DNA of 64,000 nt from assembly GCF_027920545.1 (NCBI RefSeq), contig NZ_CP115859.1:1488001-1552000 (forward strand). The letters run 5' to 3'. The DNA is from Chryseobacterium camelliae. Its GTDB lineage: Bacteria; Bacteroidota; Bacteroidia; Flavobacteriales; Weeksellaceae. Position 1 is the first letter of the stretch. Every line of letters starts with the position of its first letter. Shown here piece after piece: positions 44,116-51,565 of the stretch. The position numbers and the translations under genes were made by a program. Under the pieces are notes generated by a model. The model was given only the letters and a program-made list of their open reading frames with translations. It was not told where the DNA came from and did no database searches.

Positions 44116-44406
44116 CTATGCCATTTCTTTTTTCTTGATTAATAGCTTTTTAGCAGTATCAACACACAGGTCTAAACTTTCTTCAAAAGTGGTAGTTGTC
44201 TTTTTTACTACGATATCGTCTCCCGGAACCGCCAAAATGATCTCGGCTGTTTTGTTTGCTTTATCAGCATTATTTTCTACTTTTAAAAACACTTTACATT
44301 CTTGAATTTTATCATAAAATGTATCTAGTTTGCTTACTTTTTTGTCGATGTGTTCTTCTAATGGTTCGTGAGGAGTTAAACCAATTGATTGTACTGTGAT
44401 CTTCAT
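44116..44406 (-). CDS. hpf: ribosome hibernation-promoting factor (HPF/RaiA)
   Basis: A 96-residue short HPF/YfiA-type protein that binds the 30S decoding region and silences or dimerises ribosomes in stationary phase. It has the fold's beta-alpha pattern: ITVQSIGLTPHEPLEEHIDKK by segments, then a central ECKVFLKVE strand and the C-terminal helix SLDLCVDTAKKLLIKKK. The start overlaps the recombinase stop by 4 nt (ATGA). It lies between the recombinase and the tRNA operon, a common flavobacterial arrangement. Confidence 0.93.
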   Translation of the reverse strand: MKITVQSIGLTPHEPLEEHIDKKVSKLDTFYDKIQECKVFLKVENNADKANKTAEIILAVPGDDIVVKKTTTTFEESLDLCVDTAKKLLIKKKEMA

Positions 44407-45293
44407 AATTCTTCTTTTTTTGATGCTCGAGGGTGAGCCTGATTAAACACTTTTTTCAATTGTTCTATATTAGCATTCGTATAGACCTGAGTACTGGCAA
44501 GACTGGAATGACCTAATATTTTTTTTACTTTGGAGATCTCCGCCCCATTATCCAAAACGTGTGTAGCAAAGCTATGACGAAGGATGTGAGGACTTCTTTT
44601 TTCTTTTGTTGTTATAAGACTAAGGTACTTATTAACTACCACATAAACAAATTTTTCAGAGAGTTTTTTGCCTTTCTTATTGACAAAAAAATAGGACTGA
44701 TCATCAATCAATGGTTTACGTATGTCTAAGTAACCTTTTAACAGATTCGACAGTTTTCCGGAAATAGGAATTACCCTTTCTTTATTCCCTTTCCCGATAA
44801 TTTTCACTTCGTTTCCATCCAGATTAACATTCTCAAACATCATACCACAAAGCTCAGCTTTACGGATTCCGGTCTGATATAATGTTTCCATGATACATTT
44901 TTCCAGAATATCGTGCATCTGCTCAAAGACAGTATCACTAAGTACCTCCATTTCCTCTTTAGAGATCGGAATTTGTTTTTCAGCGTAAAATTTCAGTGAA
45001 GAGATACTTTCTGTTGGAGAAACTTTAATTTCGCCAATTTTAAGAAGAAAAAGGTAAAAGCTACGAAGTGAAGACAACTTCCTGTTGATACTTCTTTTAG
45101 AAATATCATTTTCACTAAGCTCTACAATAAAATTCCTGATAATCTTTTTATCTGCCTTGGAAATATCTTCAGAAGATTCTGTTTTAAGATAGAAATGAGA
45201 AAAGTCTTCCAGGTCTTTTTTATAACTTGTAATTGTATGAGGAGAATACCTCTTTTCGAATTGTAAATAGTCTAAAAATTTATCCAGCATCAT
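44403..45293 (-). CDS. XerC-type tyrosine recombinase
   Basis: A 296-residue recombinase with an N-terminal SAM-like core-binding domain (FLDYLQFEKRYSPHTITSYK) and a complete catalytic set: Arg in YQTGIRKAEL, Lys in GKGNKERVIP, HxxR in HILRHSFATHV, His in LGHSSLAS and the Tyr nucleophile in TQVYTNA. The length and set match chromosomal XerC/XerD, which resolve chromosome dimers at dif. It is coupled to hpf and downstream of rpsU, so a housekeeping role is more likely than a mobile-element integrase. XerC and XerD cannot be told apart by eye. Confidence 0.92.
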   Translation of the reverse strand: MMLDKFLDYLQFEKRYSPHTITSYKKDLEDFSHFYLKTESSEDISKADKKIIRNFIVELSENDISKRSINRKLSSLRSFYLFLLKIGEIKVSPTESISSLKFYAEKQIPISKEEMEVLSDTVFEQMHDILEKCIMETLYQTGIRKAELCGMMFENVNLDGNEVKIIGKGNKERVIPISGKLSNLLKGYLDIRKPLIDDQSYFFVNKKGKKLSEKFVYVVVNKYLSLITTKEKRSPHILRHSFATHVLDNGAEISKVKKILGHSSLASTQVYTNANIEQLKKVFNQAHPRASKKEEL

Positions 45294-45309
45294 TTAAGTA
45301 TAAAAACAA

Positions 45310-45349
45310 AAATTCACTCTTCAAATATAACTATTTAAAGAGTGAATTT
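45310..45349 (-). terminator. terminator after rpsU, with -7 box in its loop
   Basis: Stem AAATTCACTCTT (45310-45321) with AAGAGTGAATTT (45338-45349) and an inner AAATA/TATTT extension; T-rich sequence follows on the minus strand. The apical part contains TATATTTG, the likely -7 box of the downstream recombinase gene. Confidence 0.8.
45322..45329 (-). promoter_or_regulatory. -7 box for recombinase-hpf
   Basis: TATATTTG (TAnnTTTG) on the minus strand, 28 nt upstream of the recombinase start and inside the rpsU terminator hairpin. Confidence 0.45.
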
Positions 45350-45371
45350 AGTATGAGTTTAAGAAAATTTC

Positions 45372-45569
45372 TTAAGCCTGTTCTTCTTTGCTAAGATTTC
45401 TTTGCTTGTGAGCAGCTTTCAATCTAGCTTGTCTTAGAGTTACAGAAGGCTTGATAAATTGTTGTCTAGCTCTTAATTGACGAACTGTACCTGTTTTATC
45501 AAATTTTCTTTTATATTTCTTTAATGCTCTGTCGATAGACTCTCCGTCTTTTACTGGAATTATTAACAT
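45372..45569 (-). CDS. rpsU: 30S ribosomal protein S21
   Basis: A 65-residue protein. IIPVKDGESIDRALKKYKRK, KTGTVRQLRARQQF and the basic end LRQARLKAAHKQRN match flavobacterial S21. In Bacteroidota S21 helps sequester the anti-Shine-Dalgarno of 16S rRNA. It has its own full promoter and terminator and is divergent from the tmRNA gene. Confidence 0.97.
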   Translation of the reverse strand: MLIIPVKDGESIDRALKKYKRKFDKTGTVRQLRARQQFIKPSVTLRQARLKAAHKQRNLSKEEQA

Positions 45570-45592
45570 ATATTACATCTCATTTTGGACTG

Positions 45593-45623
45593 CAAAAGTA
45601 TACATTTTTTATTAAACTACAAA
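45593..45623 (-). promoter_or_regulatory. promoter of rpsU
   Basis: On the minus strand TTTG (45620-45623), 19 nt, TACTTTTG (45593-45600), 24 nt upstream of the rpsU ATG. Both elements and spacing match the Bacteroidota consensus. Confidence 0.7.
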
Positions 45624-45797
45624 AAAAATTAATCTTTTCTCATTCATTATTAATTCAAATCATTAAAACAATCCTTTACTGATAGCCATTCATGATTATA
45701 ATTATTTTTTCAGCTAGTGATTCTAATCATAATTCCATCCTATCTGTCTCATTCAAAAAAGCTATGTACAAAATGAATGTTATTTAAACAAATTAAT

Positions 45798-45805
45798 TAT
45801 CTTTG
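45798..45805 (+). promoter_or_regulatory. -7 promoter box for ssrA
   Basis: TATCTTTG (TAnnTTTG), 17 nt before the mature tmRNA 5' end, leaving room for a short leader removed by RNase P. Confidence 0.6.
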
Positions 45806-45821
45806 CATCCACTTTATTCAT

Positions 45822-46220
45822 GGGGTTGACTGGTTTCGACAGCAAGACCAATGGATAAGTAAGCATGCAGAGAACCGTAGCGCGATCTCTATAATCCCTT
45901 GCTACAAAATTTTAACTGGCAACGAAGAGTTCGCTCTTGCAGCTTAATATCGAAGTATAGTAGATCAAGCGTTTTCCCGAAGATTTCAGTAAGGAAGCAA
46001 GATATTCCACAAATGCTCTGTTCTGCGGCGTTTGATCCTGGGATATAGGAATGCGGAAATAAGGTTTTAGATGCTTTGGCTAAAACTCGAAAATCTCAGA
46101 AGATAAGCTGGAAGTTGGGTGTCTGCTCTCTGCTTCCCGTCGAAAACCAATAGTAGAATAAGCATGTAGAAAGCTTATGTATTGCTTGTTTGGACGAGGG
46201 TTCGAATCCCTCCAACTCCA
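45822..46220 (+). ncRNA. ssrA: transfer-messenger RNA
   Basis: One-piece tmRNA of about 399 nt. The 5' GGGGTTGACTGGTTTCGAC and 3' GTTCGAATCCCTCCAACTCC form the tRNA-like part, with acceptor pairing GGGGTTG/CAACTCC; the 3' CCA is not encoded. The tag frame at 45918-45947 reads Gly-Asn-Glu-Glu-Phe-Ala-Leu-Ala-Ala-stop, ending in the canonical ALAA proteolysis signal. It rescues stalled ribosomes with SmpB. It is divergent from rpsU and convergent with a nuclease gene. Confidence 0.98.
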
Positions 46221-46222
46221 CT

Positions 46223-46257
46223 AAAAGAGGTTTTGTAAATCACAAAACCTCTTTTTT
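46223..46257. terminator. bidirectional terminator of ssrA and the nuclease gene
   Basis: A 14-bp perfect stem AAAAGAGGTTTTGT with ACAAAACCTCTTTT, 5-nt loop, and a T-run on the plus strand. The stop codon of the convergent nuclease gene (46240-46242) lies inside the hairpin. Confidence 0.9.
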
Positions 46258-46725
46258 CTTTTTCTTATTATTTCGAAACTCCCATGGTGAAATAGCATTA
46301 TTATCTTTCCACAATCCTATTTTTGAATTTTTAGCGTTTATTTCATAACTTTTTAAGTCCGTATTTTTTGATGCTTTAAAATACCACCATCCCCAACCTG
46401 ACTTTATTATTTCAGCGGACAAGTATTTATGATCATCATAGAATATTTTCGCAATCGTACGCCTGTATCTATCTTTATTCACCCTGTAAAATATTACCAT
46501 TTTACCGAAGACCTGCGAACTCGTGAATTGTTTTGCATTTTTACCAAAAGCCTGACCGTTTTCAGGGCAATCCACTTCTGCCAAACGCAATGTTTCCTGA
46601 TGGTTATTTCCCAACAAAACGACTATCGTATCTCCATCTTTTATTTTTATTACTTTACCTTTTGATTGTGAAAACAATAAACTATAATTCAAAAACAGAA
46701 TTATATAAATACATTTCAACTTCAT
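46240..46725 (-). CDS. exported thermonuclease-family (SNase) protein
   Basis: A 161-residue protein with a signal peptide (about residues 1-19, ending LLFS). It shows the staphylococcal nuclease fold: KVIKIKDGDTIVV, LRLAEVDCPENGQAFG with the catalytic Arg-Asp/Glu region, RYRRTIAKIF with the second catalytic Arg region, then SAEIIKSGWGWWY. A calcium-dependent nuclease acting outside the cytoplasm on DNA or RNA is expected. The coding end overlaps the ssrA terminator hairpin. Confidence 0.92.
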   Translation of the reverse strand: MKLKCIYIILFLNYSLLFSQSKGKVIKIKDGDTIVVLLGNNHQETLRLAEVDCPENGQAFGKNAKQFTSSQVFGKMVIFYRVNKDRYRRTIAKIFYDDHKYLSAEIIKSGWGWWYFKASKNTDLKSYEINAKNSKIGLWKDNNAISPWEFRNNKKKKKEVL

Positions 46726-46737
46726 ATAAAATACAAA

Positions 46738-47541
46738 CTATACTATTTTGCTTGGGGACTCCCCGTAATGTTTTTTAAATGCAAATGAAAAATGAGACAG
46801 ATCTTCAAAACCCAGATCCAGATAGATTTCAGAAGCCATTTTTCCTTTTTCTAAAATTAAATAATGAGCTTCCTGAAGCCTTTTCTGCACCAGCCATTTT
46901 CCCGGTGTAATTCCGAAAATCTTTTCAAAATCACGTTTAAAAGTTGCCAGACTTCTTCCAGTCAGATAAGCAAACCGGTCTAAATTAACATTAAAGTGGA
47001 AGTTTTTATTCATAAAAGCTTCAATATCTATTTTACCCGGTTCATTAAAATCAAATAGAATATTTTTCAATTCAGGTTTTTCCTGAAGCAATAAAATTAA
47101 CCCTTCTTTTATTTTTAAATCTACTAATCTTGCATCAGAAAGCTTTCCCAAATCATAATAGAACAGCAATGAGTTCATATAATTCTGAAGTTCCGGACTA
47201 TCATTTAACAGACACAGAGGATTATTATATTCTTTCCGTTCTGAGATCAGATTATACTCAATACTGAAATTTTTAAGCGTCTGTTGATTCAAATAAATGG
47301 ATAAAGATTTAAATTCTCTATCAGGAGGAGGTTGTTTGGTAAATTTCAACAATTGATTTCTTCTTAGAAAACGAATTGAACCACTTTCCGCAACATAATC
47401 ATTGCAACCATCATTTAATAATAAATTGCCTGAAATCTGATAACTCAACACATGATCGGACACAAAATGCTCTCCCTGCCGACTCAGTTGAGCATAACAG
47501 GAATATACGATACTCCCAAAATCGTCTCTTTTAGATTTCAT
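46738..47541 (-). CDS. AraC-family transcriptional regulator
   Basis: A 267-residue regulator. The N-terminal sensor is of the type seen in ExsA/AraC_6-like proteins (VLSYQISGNLLLNDG). The C-terminal double helix-turn-helix is complete: FAYLTGRSLATFKRDFEKIFG, then SEIYLDLGFEDLSHFSFAFKKHYGESPSK by segments. It lies 52 nt downstream of an SDR gene on the same strand, which it probably regulates. A TATCTTTG box ends only 5 nt upstream of the ATG, implying a leaderless mRNA. Confidence 0.92.
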   Translation of the reverse strand: MKSKRDDFGSIVYSCYAQLSRQGEHFVSDHVLSYQISGNLLLNDGCNDYVAESGSIRFLRRNQLLKFTKQPPPDREFKSLSIYLNQQTLKNFSIEYNLISERKEYNNPLCLLNDSPELQNYMNSLLFYYDLGKLSDARLVDLKIKEGLILLLQEKPELKNILFDFNEPGKIDIEAFMNKNFHFNVNLDRFAYLTGRSLATFKRDFEKIFGITPGKWLVQKRLQEAHYLILEKGKMASEIYLDLGFEDLSHFSFAFKKHYGESPSKIV

Positions 47542-47546
47542 TCATA

Positions 47547-47554
47547 CAAAGATA
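47547..47554 (-). promoter_or_regulatory. -7 promoter box directly at AraC start
   Basis: TATCTTTG (TAnnTTTG) on the minus strand, ending 5 nt before the ATG at 47541. Confidence 0.5.
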
Positions 47555-47593
47555 TAAAATGAGGCTGCAAAAATACAGCCTCAATGATTGTAA

Positions 47594-48490
47594 TTATTTT
47601 AAACTAATTCCTTTGTGAGCTAAATATTGCTTTCCATATTCTGTTTCAAAAATATTAACAGCCTCGTCGTGATCTGTGGAAACCGTTACATCCATCCATT
47701 TTTCGAACTCCTCTTTTCTTTTTTCGTCCGCAGCTTTTAGAATAGCAGCCGCTTCACTTCCTAATACTAAATGCAATGGTGGTTTTTCATTTTCCACAAC
47801 ATCAATCATTACTTTTGCCGCTTTTGCCGGATCTCCCATTGGCAGAAATTTGCCAGAACTCAAATGCTCCTTCACTCCTCCCACCGTAGCCTCATACCCT
47901 TCAATATCTTTCGCAAAGCTCATCGAAGGACCAGCCCATTCTGTACGGAAACCTCCCGGCTGAATACAGGTTACTTTTATTCCTAAAGGAGCAATTTCTT
48001 TGCTTAAAGACTCTGAAAAACCCACCAAGCCGAACTTAGCAGCCTGATAAATCGAAAGTCCTGCGTTCCCTACCCTACCCCCAATAGAGCTAATTTGTAG
48101 AATATGTCCGGAACGTTCTTTTCTCATATAAGGCAACACCGCTCTTGTTACTTCAATCGGAGCATACAGATTAACTTCCAGCTGATTTCGCACCTGTTCA
48201 TTGGTAAAAGCTTCTGCAGCACCCGTAATTCCGAAACCTGCATTATTCACCAAAACATCAATTTTCCCGAAGTGATTTACAGCTTTTTCAACCGTATCAT
48301 AAATTTGCTCTTTATTCTGAACATCTAACTCTAAGATCAAAAGCTGTTCAGGATACTTTTCAATTAAATCATTCAACTGATGAGGATTTCTTGCCGTTGC
48401 CACAACAGAATCTCCTTTTAATAATACTGCTTCAACAAGGCTTTTTCCTAAACCTTTTGAGCTTCCTGTGATAAACCAAACTTTTTTCAT
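47594..48490 (-). CDS. short-chain dehydrogenase/reductase (classical SDR)
   Basis: A 298-residue NAD(P)-dependent oxidoreductase. VWFITGSSKGLGKSL is the TGxxxGxG cofactor motif, VNNAGFG the NNAG motif, and the catalytic Ser-Tyr-Lys lie in ISSIGG and YQAAKFG. The C-terminal part (DVTVSTDHDEAV) is typical of the SDR group annotated beside AraC regulators in Bacteroidota. The substrate is unknown. The AraC gene follows on the same strand; acpP is divergent. Confidence 0.93.
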   Translation of the reverse strand: MKKVWFITGSSKGLGKSLVEAVLLKGDSVVATARNPHQLNDLIEKYPEQLLILELDVQNKEQIYDTVEKAVNHFGKIDVLVNNAGFGITGAAEAFTNEQVRNQLEVNLYAPIEVTRAVLPYMRKERSGHILQISSIGGRVGNAGLSIYQAAKFGLVGFSESLSKEIAPLGIKVTCIQPGGFRTEWAGPSMSFAKDIEGYEATVGGVKEHLSSGKFLPMGDPAKAAKVMIDVVENEKPPLHLVLGSEAAAILKAADEKRKEEFEKWMDVTVSTDHDEAVNIFETEYGKQYLAHKGISLK

Positions 48491-48818
48491 TGTATTATTG
48501 ATTTTGTCTGATACAAATTTCCGGCAACAACAAACACAACAGGTTTGTTAAAAAGCTCAAATTCGTTTTGTTTAAAGAGTCATTTTATTTCATCTTATAT
48601 TAATATTATAATAGGATATATAGATCTAAGAAAATTTTATTTTCATCAAACGAAAATGAGCACATTGAATGTGAAAATATAAACTCCTGAAAACTAAAAC
48701 ACTAAACTAGCCAACCACAAAATAAGAACCAACACGCCACAAAAAAGACTAAAAAAATGTTTTATCGTAAAGAATTTTATATATTTGCACCATCTAACAA
48801 TTAAAAAAATAATTTACT
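48491..48818. other. divergent intergenic region SDR/acpP
   Basis: 328 AT-rich nt without a plausible gene. On the plus strand it holds the acpP -7 box at 48780-48787. A good SDR promoter box was not found; TTTGTATC near 48515 is only a partial resemblance. Confidence 0.5.
48780..48787 (+). promoter_or_regulatory. -7 promoter box for acpP operon
   Basis: TATATTTG (TAnnTTTG), 31 nt upstream of the acpP ATG, the natural start of the acpP-fabF-rnc-pyk transcript. Confidence 0.55.
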
Positions 48819-49058
48819 ATGTCAGACATTGCATCAAGAGTAAAAGCTATCATCGCTGATAAGCTTGACGTTGAAGAAACAGAAGTAACTCCTGAAGCTA
48901 GCTTCACTAACGATTTAGGAGCTGATTCATTGGATACAGTTGAACTAATCATGGAATTTGAAAAAGAATTCAACATTCAAATCCCTGATGATCAGGCTGA
49001 AAAAATTACTACTGTAGGACACGCTATCGCTTATATCGAAGAAGTAGTAAATAAATAA
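48819..49058 (+). CDS. acpP: acyl carrier protein
   Basis: A 79-residue acidic protein. Ser37 in [10 protein letters not shown] receives the phosphopantetheine arm that carries growing fatty acyl chains. Helix II and III residues ([20 protein letters not shown]) match the family. First gene of an operon with fabF (34 nt later) and rnc, an order kept in very many bacteria. Confidence 0.99.
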   Translation: MSDIASRVKAIIADKLDVEETEVTPEASFTNDLGADSLDTVELIMEFEKEFNIQIPDDQAEKITTVGHAIAYIEEVVNK

Positions 49059-49092
49059 TATTCTTCAACAAAAAAGAAATTAAACAAAGTTT

Positions 49093-50337
49093 ATGGAATT
49101 AAAAAGAGTAGTTGTAACCGGTTTTGGAGCAATAACACCGATTGGAAATAATGCAAAAGAATACTGGGAAAATCTTGTGAAAGGTGAGAGCGGTGCTGCT
49201 CCGATTACTCTTTTTGATGCCACAAACTTTAAGACAAAATTCGCTTGCGAAGTAAAAGGGTTCAATCCGTTAGACCATTTCGATAAGAAAGAAGCTAAAA
49301 AAATGGATAGAAATACTCAGCTTGGGTTGGTTGCTGCTAAAGAAGCAGTATCTCATTCAAGGATTATTGAAGACAATGTAGACAAAAACAGAGTCGGTGT
49401 AATCTGGGGTTCAGGAATCGGAGGTTTAGAAACTTTCGAAACTGAAGTTTTAGGATGGGCAAATACGGAGATTCCGAGATTCAATCCATTCTTTATTCCT
49501 AAAATGATTGCAGACATCACTCCTGGGCATATTTCTATTGAATATGGCTTCCACGGACCGAACTATACTACTGTTTCTGCATGTGCATCTTCAGCAAATG
49601 CTTTAATTGATTCCAAAATGCTGATCCAACTTGGAAAAGCAGACGTAATTGTGTGCGGAGGCTCTGAAGCAGCCGTTACAGCAAGTGGTGTCGGTGGGTT
49701 CAATGCAATGATGGCACTTTCTACAAGAAATGACGATCCAAAAACAGCTTCCAGACCTTTTGACAAAGACAGAGATGGTTTTGTATTGGGTGAAGGAGCA
49801 GGATGTATCGTTCTTGAAGAATATGAGCATGCGGTAAAACGTGGTGCTACAATTTACGCAGAATTAAAAGGTGGAGGTCTTAGTGCAGATGCACATCACA
49901 TGACGGCACCTCATCCTGAAGGTTTAGGAGCTTATCTGGTAATGAAAAGTTGTTTGGAAGATGCAGGATTAACTGCTGATGAAGTAGATCATATCAATAT
50001 GCATGGTACCTCTACTCCATTAGGAGATATTGCAGAATCCAACGCTATTTCAAGATTACTGGGAGAGCACGCTTTCGACATTCAGATTAATTCTACAAAA
50101 TCAATGACAGGTCACTTATTAGGTGCTGCCGGTGTTATTGAAGCTATTGCTGCGTTAGGAACTATTATTCATGGTGTTGTTCCTCCTACCATCAACCATT
50201 TTACTGATGATGAAAATATCGACAGCAGACTGAACTTTACGTTCAACGAAGCTGTGAAGAAAGATGTAAAAGTAGCCATGAGTAATACTTTTGGGTTTGG
50301 TGGACATAACGCTTGCGTTCTATTTAAGAAAATCTAA
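49093..50337 (+). CDS. fabF: beta-ketoacyl-ACP synthase II
   Basis: A 414-residue condensing enzyme that elongates fatty acids with malonyl-ACP. The catalytic triad is visible: Cys in VSACASSANAL, His in HGTSTPLGD, and His in STKSMTGHLLGAAG. The C-terminal GFGGHNACVLFK is typical. It lies between acpP and rnc. Confidence 0.98.
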   Translation: MELKRVVVTGFGAITPIGNNAKEYWENLVKGESGAAPITLFDATNFKTKFACEVKGFNPLDHFDKKEAKKMDRNTQLGLVAAKEAVSHSRIIEDNVDKNRVGVIWGSGIGGLETFETEVLGWANTEIPRFNPFFIPKMIADITPGHISIEYGFHGPNYTTVSACASSANALIDSKMLIQLGKADVIVCGGSEAAVTASGVGGFNAMMALSTRNDDPKTASRPFDKDRDGFVLGEGAGCIVLEEYEHAVKRGATIYAELKGGGLSADAHHMTAPHPEGLGAYLVMKSCLEDAGLTADEVDHINMHGTSTPLGDIAESNAISRLLGEHAFDIQINSTKSMTGHLLGAAGVIEAIAALGTIIHGVVPPTINHFTDDENIDSRLNFTFNEAVKKDVKVAMSNTFGFGGHNACVLFKKI

Positions 50338-50346
50338 TTTTACTGA

Positions 50347-51114
50347 ATGGAGTTACAGAAATACTTTTCTAAATTCCTTCTCAAACAAAGAAAAAGAAAA
50401 TTAACGGAGAGAGACTATTTCCTTAGTACCGAACTTAATAAAATGTTGGGTACCGAGGTACAAAATGTTGCGCTTTACCGTGAAGCTTTTTCTTTAAAAA
50501 GCTCTTCTAAAAATCAAGACAGTAATAGTAATTATGAAAGGCTTGAATTTTTGGGAGATTCTGTTTTGGGCACAGTTATCTCCTGCCATCTGTTTCAGAC
50601 CTACCCTAAAGCCAATGAAGGATATCTGACGCAAATGAAATCCAAGATTGTGAACAGAAAAAATCTTAACAAACTTGGAGAAGATCTAAAGCTGACCAAT
50701 CTTTTACAAAAACAAAACTCTGTGGCTTTAGGAGAGAATATCTCCGGAAATTTACTTGAAGCCTTAATAGGTGCTGTTTATTTAGATTTTCAATATGATA
50801 CTTGTAAGAGAATTATTTTAGAAAGACTCTTAACCCCCTCAGAGATCAATAAACTTGAAAATAAAATCGTAAGTTACAAAGGTCTTTTGCTGGAATGGAG
50901 CCAGAAGAAAAAAGTAAATATAAAATACGAAACCTGCGAAGAAATACAGGTCAATAAAGCTGTCGTTTTTCGCTGTCATGTCTGGCTGGGAGAAGAAAAA
51001 ATTGCCAATGCTACAGAAACCTCCAAGAAAAAGGCAGAAGAAAAAGCCGCACAGAGAGCATTCTATATTTTAAACAAAAAAGAAAATATACTTGGAAATC
51101 CAAAAACTTTATGA
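50347..51114 (+). CDS. rnc: ribonuclease III
   Basis: A 255-residue double-strand-specific endoribonuclease that processes rRNA precursors. The signature ERLEFLGDSVLG (64-75) and the second acidic segment GNLLEALIGAVYLD supply the magnesium-binding residues. The C-terminal dsRNA-binding domain ends in KKKAEEKAAQRAF. It starts 9 nt after fabF, and its last 23 nt overlap the next gene. Confidence 0.97.
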   Translation: MELQKYFSKFLLKQRKRKLTERDYFLSTELNKMLGTEVQNVALYREAFSLKSSSKNQDSNSNYERLEFLGDSVLGTVISCHLFQTYPKANEGYLTQMKSKIVNRKNLNKLGEDLKLTNLLQKQNSVALGENISGNLLEALIGAVYLDFQYDTCKRIILERLLTPSEINKLENKIVSYKGLLLEWSQKKKVNIKYETCEEIQVNKAVVFRCHVWLGEEKIANATETSKKKAEEKAAQRAFYILNKKENILGNPKTL

Positions 51115-51565
51115 TCTAGACGATATAGAATTTGAAGATATTGCCATAGGATTGGTAAGATTAGCAAAAGATATACCCGCTCATGAGTTTTTCTACAAAA
51201 TAAATCAAAACAACGATCTCAAATTCTCAAGAAAGAAAGATATGGTCTTTCACGGAGATTATTATGATTATTTTTTTCCAAGATTTGAAGCTTATCACAA
51301 GTTTACAAAGACATGTTTTACTTTCATTTCAAATAGATCTTCAGAAAGTAAGCAAAAGAAAATACAGACAGAACTCTTCTCAGAAGAAGAAAACATTAAA
51401 TTTTTATTAAATAATCAGGTAGATGTAGAATATATTCTGCATAGTTCGGAACAGTTTCCTGATTTTTCCGTAATTTTGCTCCCTGAAAATCTTGTGTTTC
51501 CAATTCAAGATTATACACTGAGTTCTGAGGAAGAACTTTATCAAATTATCCAGTATTATGAATAA
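51092..51565 (+). CDS. IPExxxVDY family protein
   Basis: A 157-residue protein of a Bacteroidota family named for an N-terminal motif; here the segment reads IPAHEFFYKIN. No catalytic residues, signal peptide or membrane span are visible. The central FISNRSS and a C-terminal acidic part are typical of the family. Its function is unknown. It overlaps rnc by 23 nt and pyk by 8 nt, so it is translationally tied to both, which hints at a housekeeping role. Confidence 0.88.
   Translation: MEIQKLYDLDDIEFEDIAIGLVRLAKDIPAHEFFYKINQNNDLKFSRKKDMVFHGDYYDYFFPRFEAYHKFTKTCFTFISNRSSESKQKKIQTELFSEEENIKFLLNNQVDVEYILHSSEQFPDFSVILLPENLVFPIQDYTLSSEEELYQIIQYYE

Noticed and set aside
44403..45293. Tyrosine recombinase as the integrase of a mobile element next to tRNA genes
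   Set aside because: It is coupled to hpf and downstream of rpsU, a housekeeping setting, with no attachment-site repeats of the tRNA ends and no phage or conjugation genes nearby.
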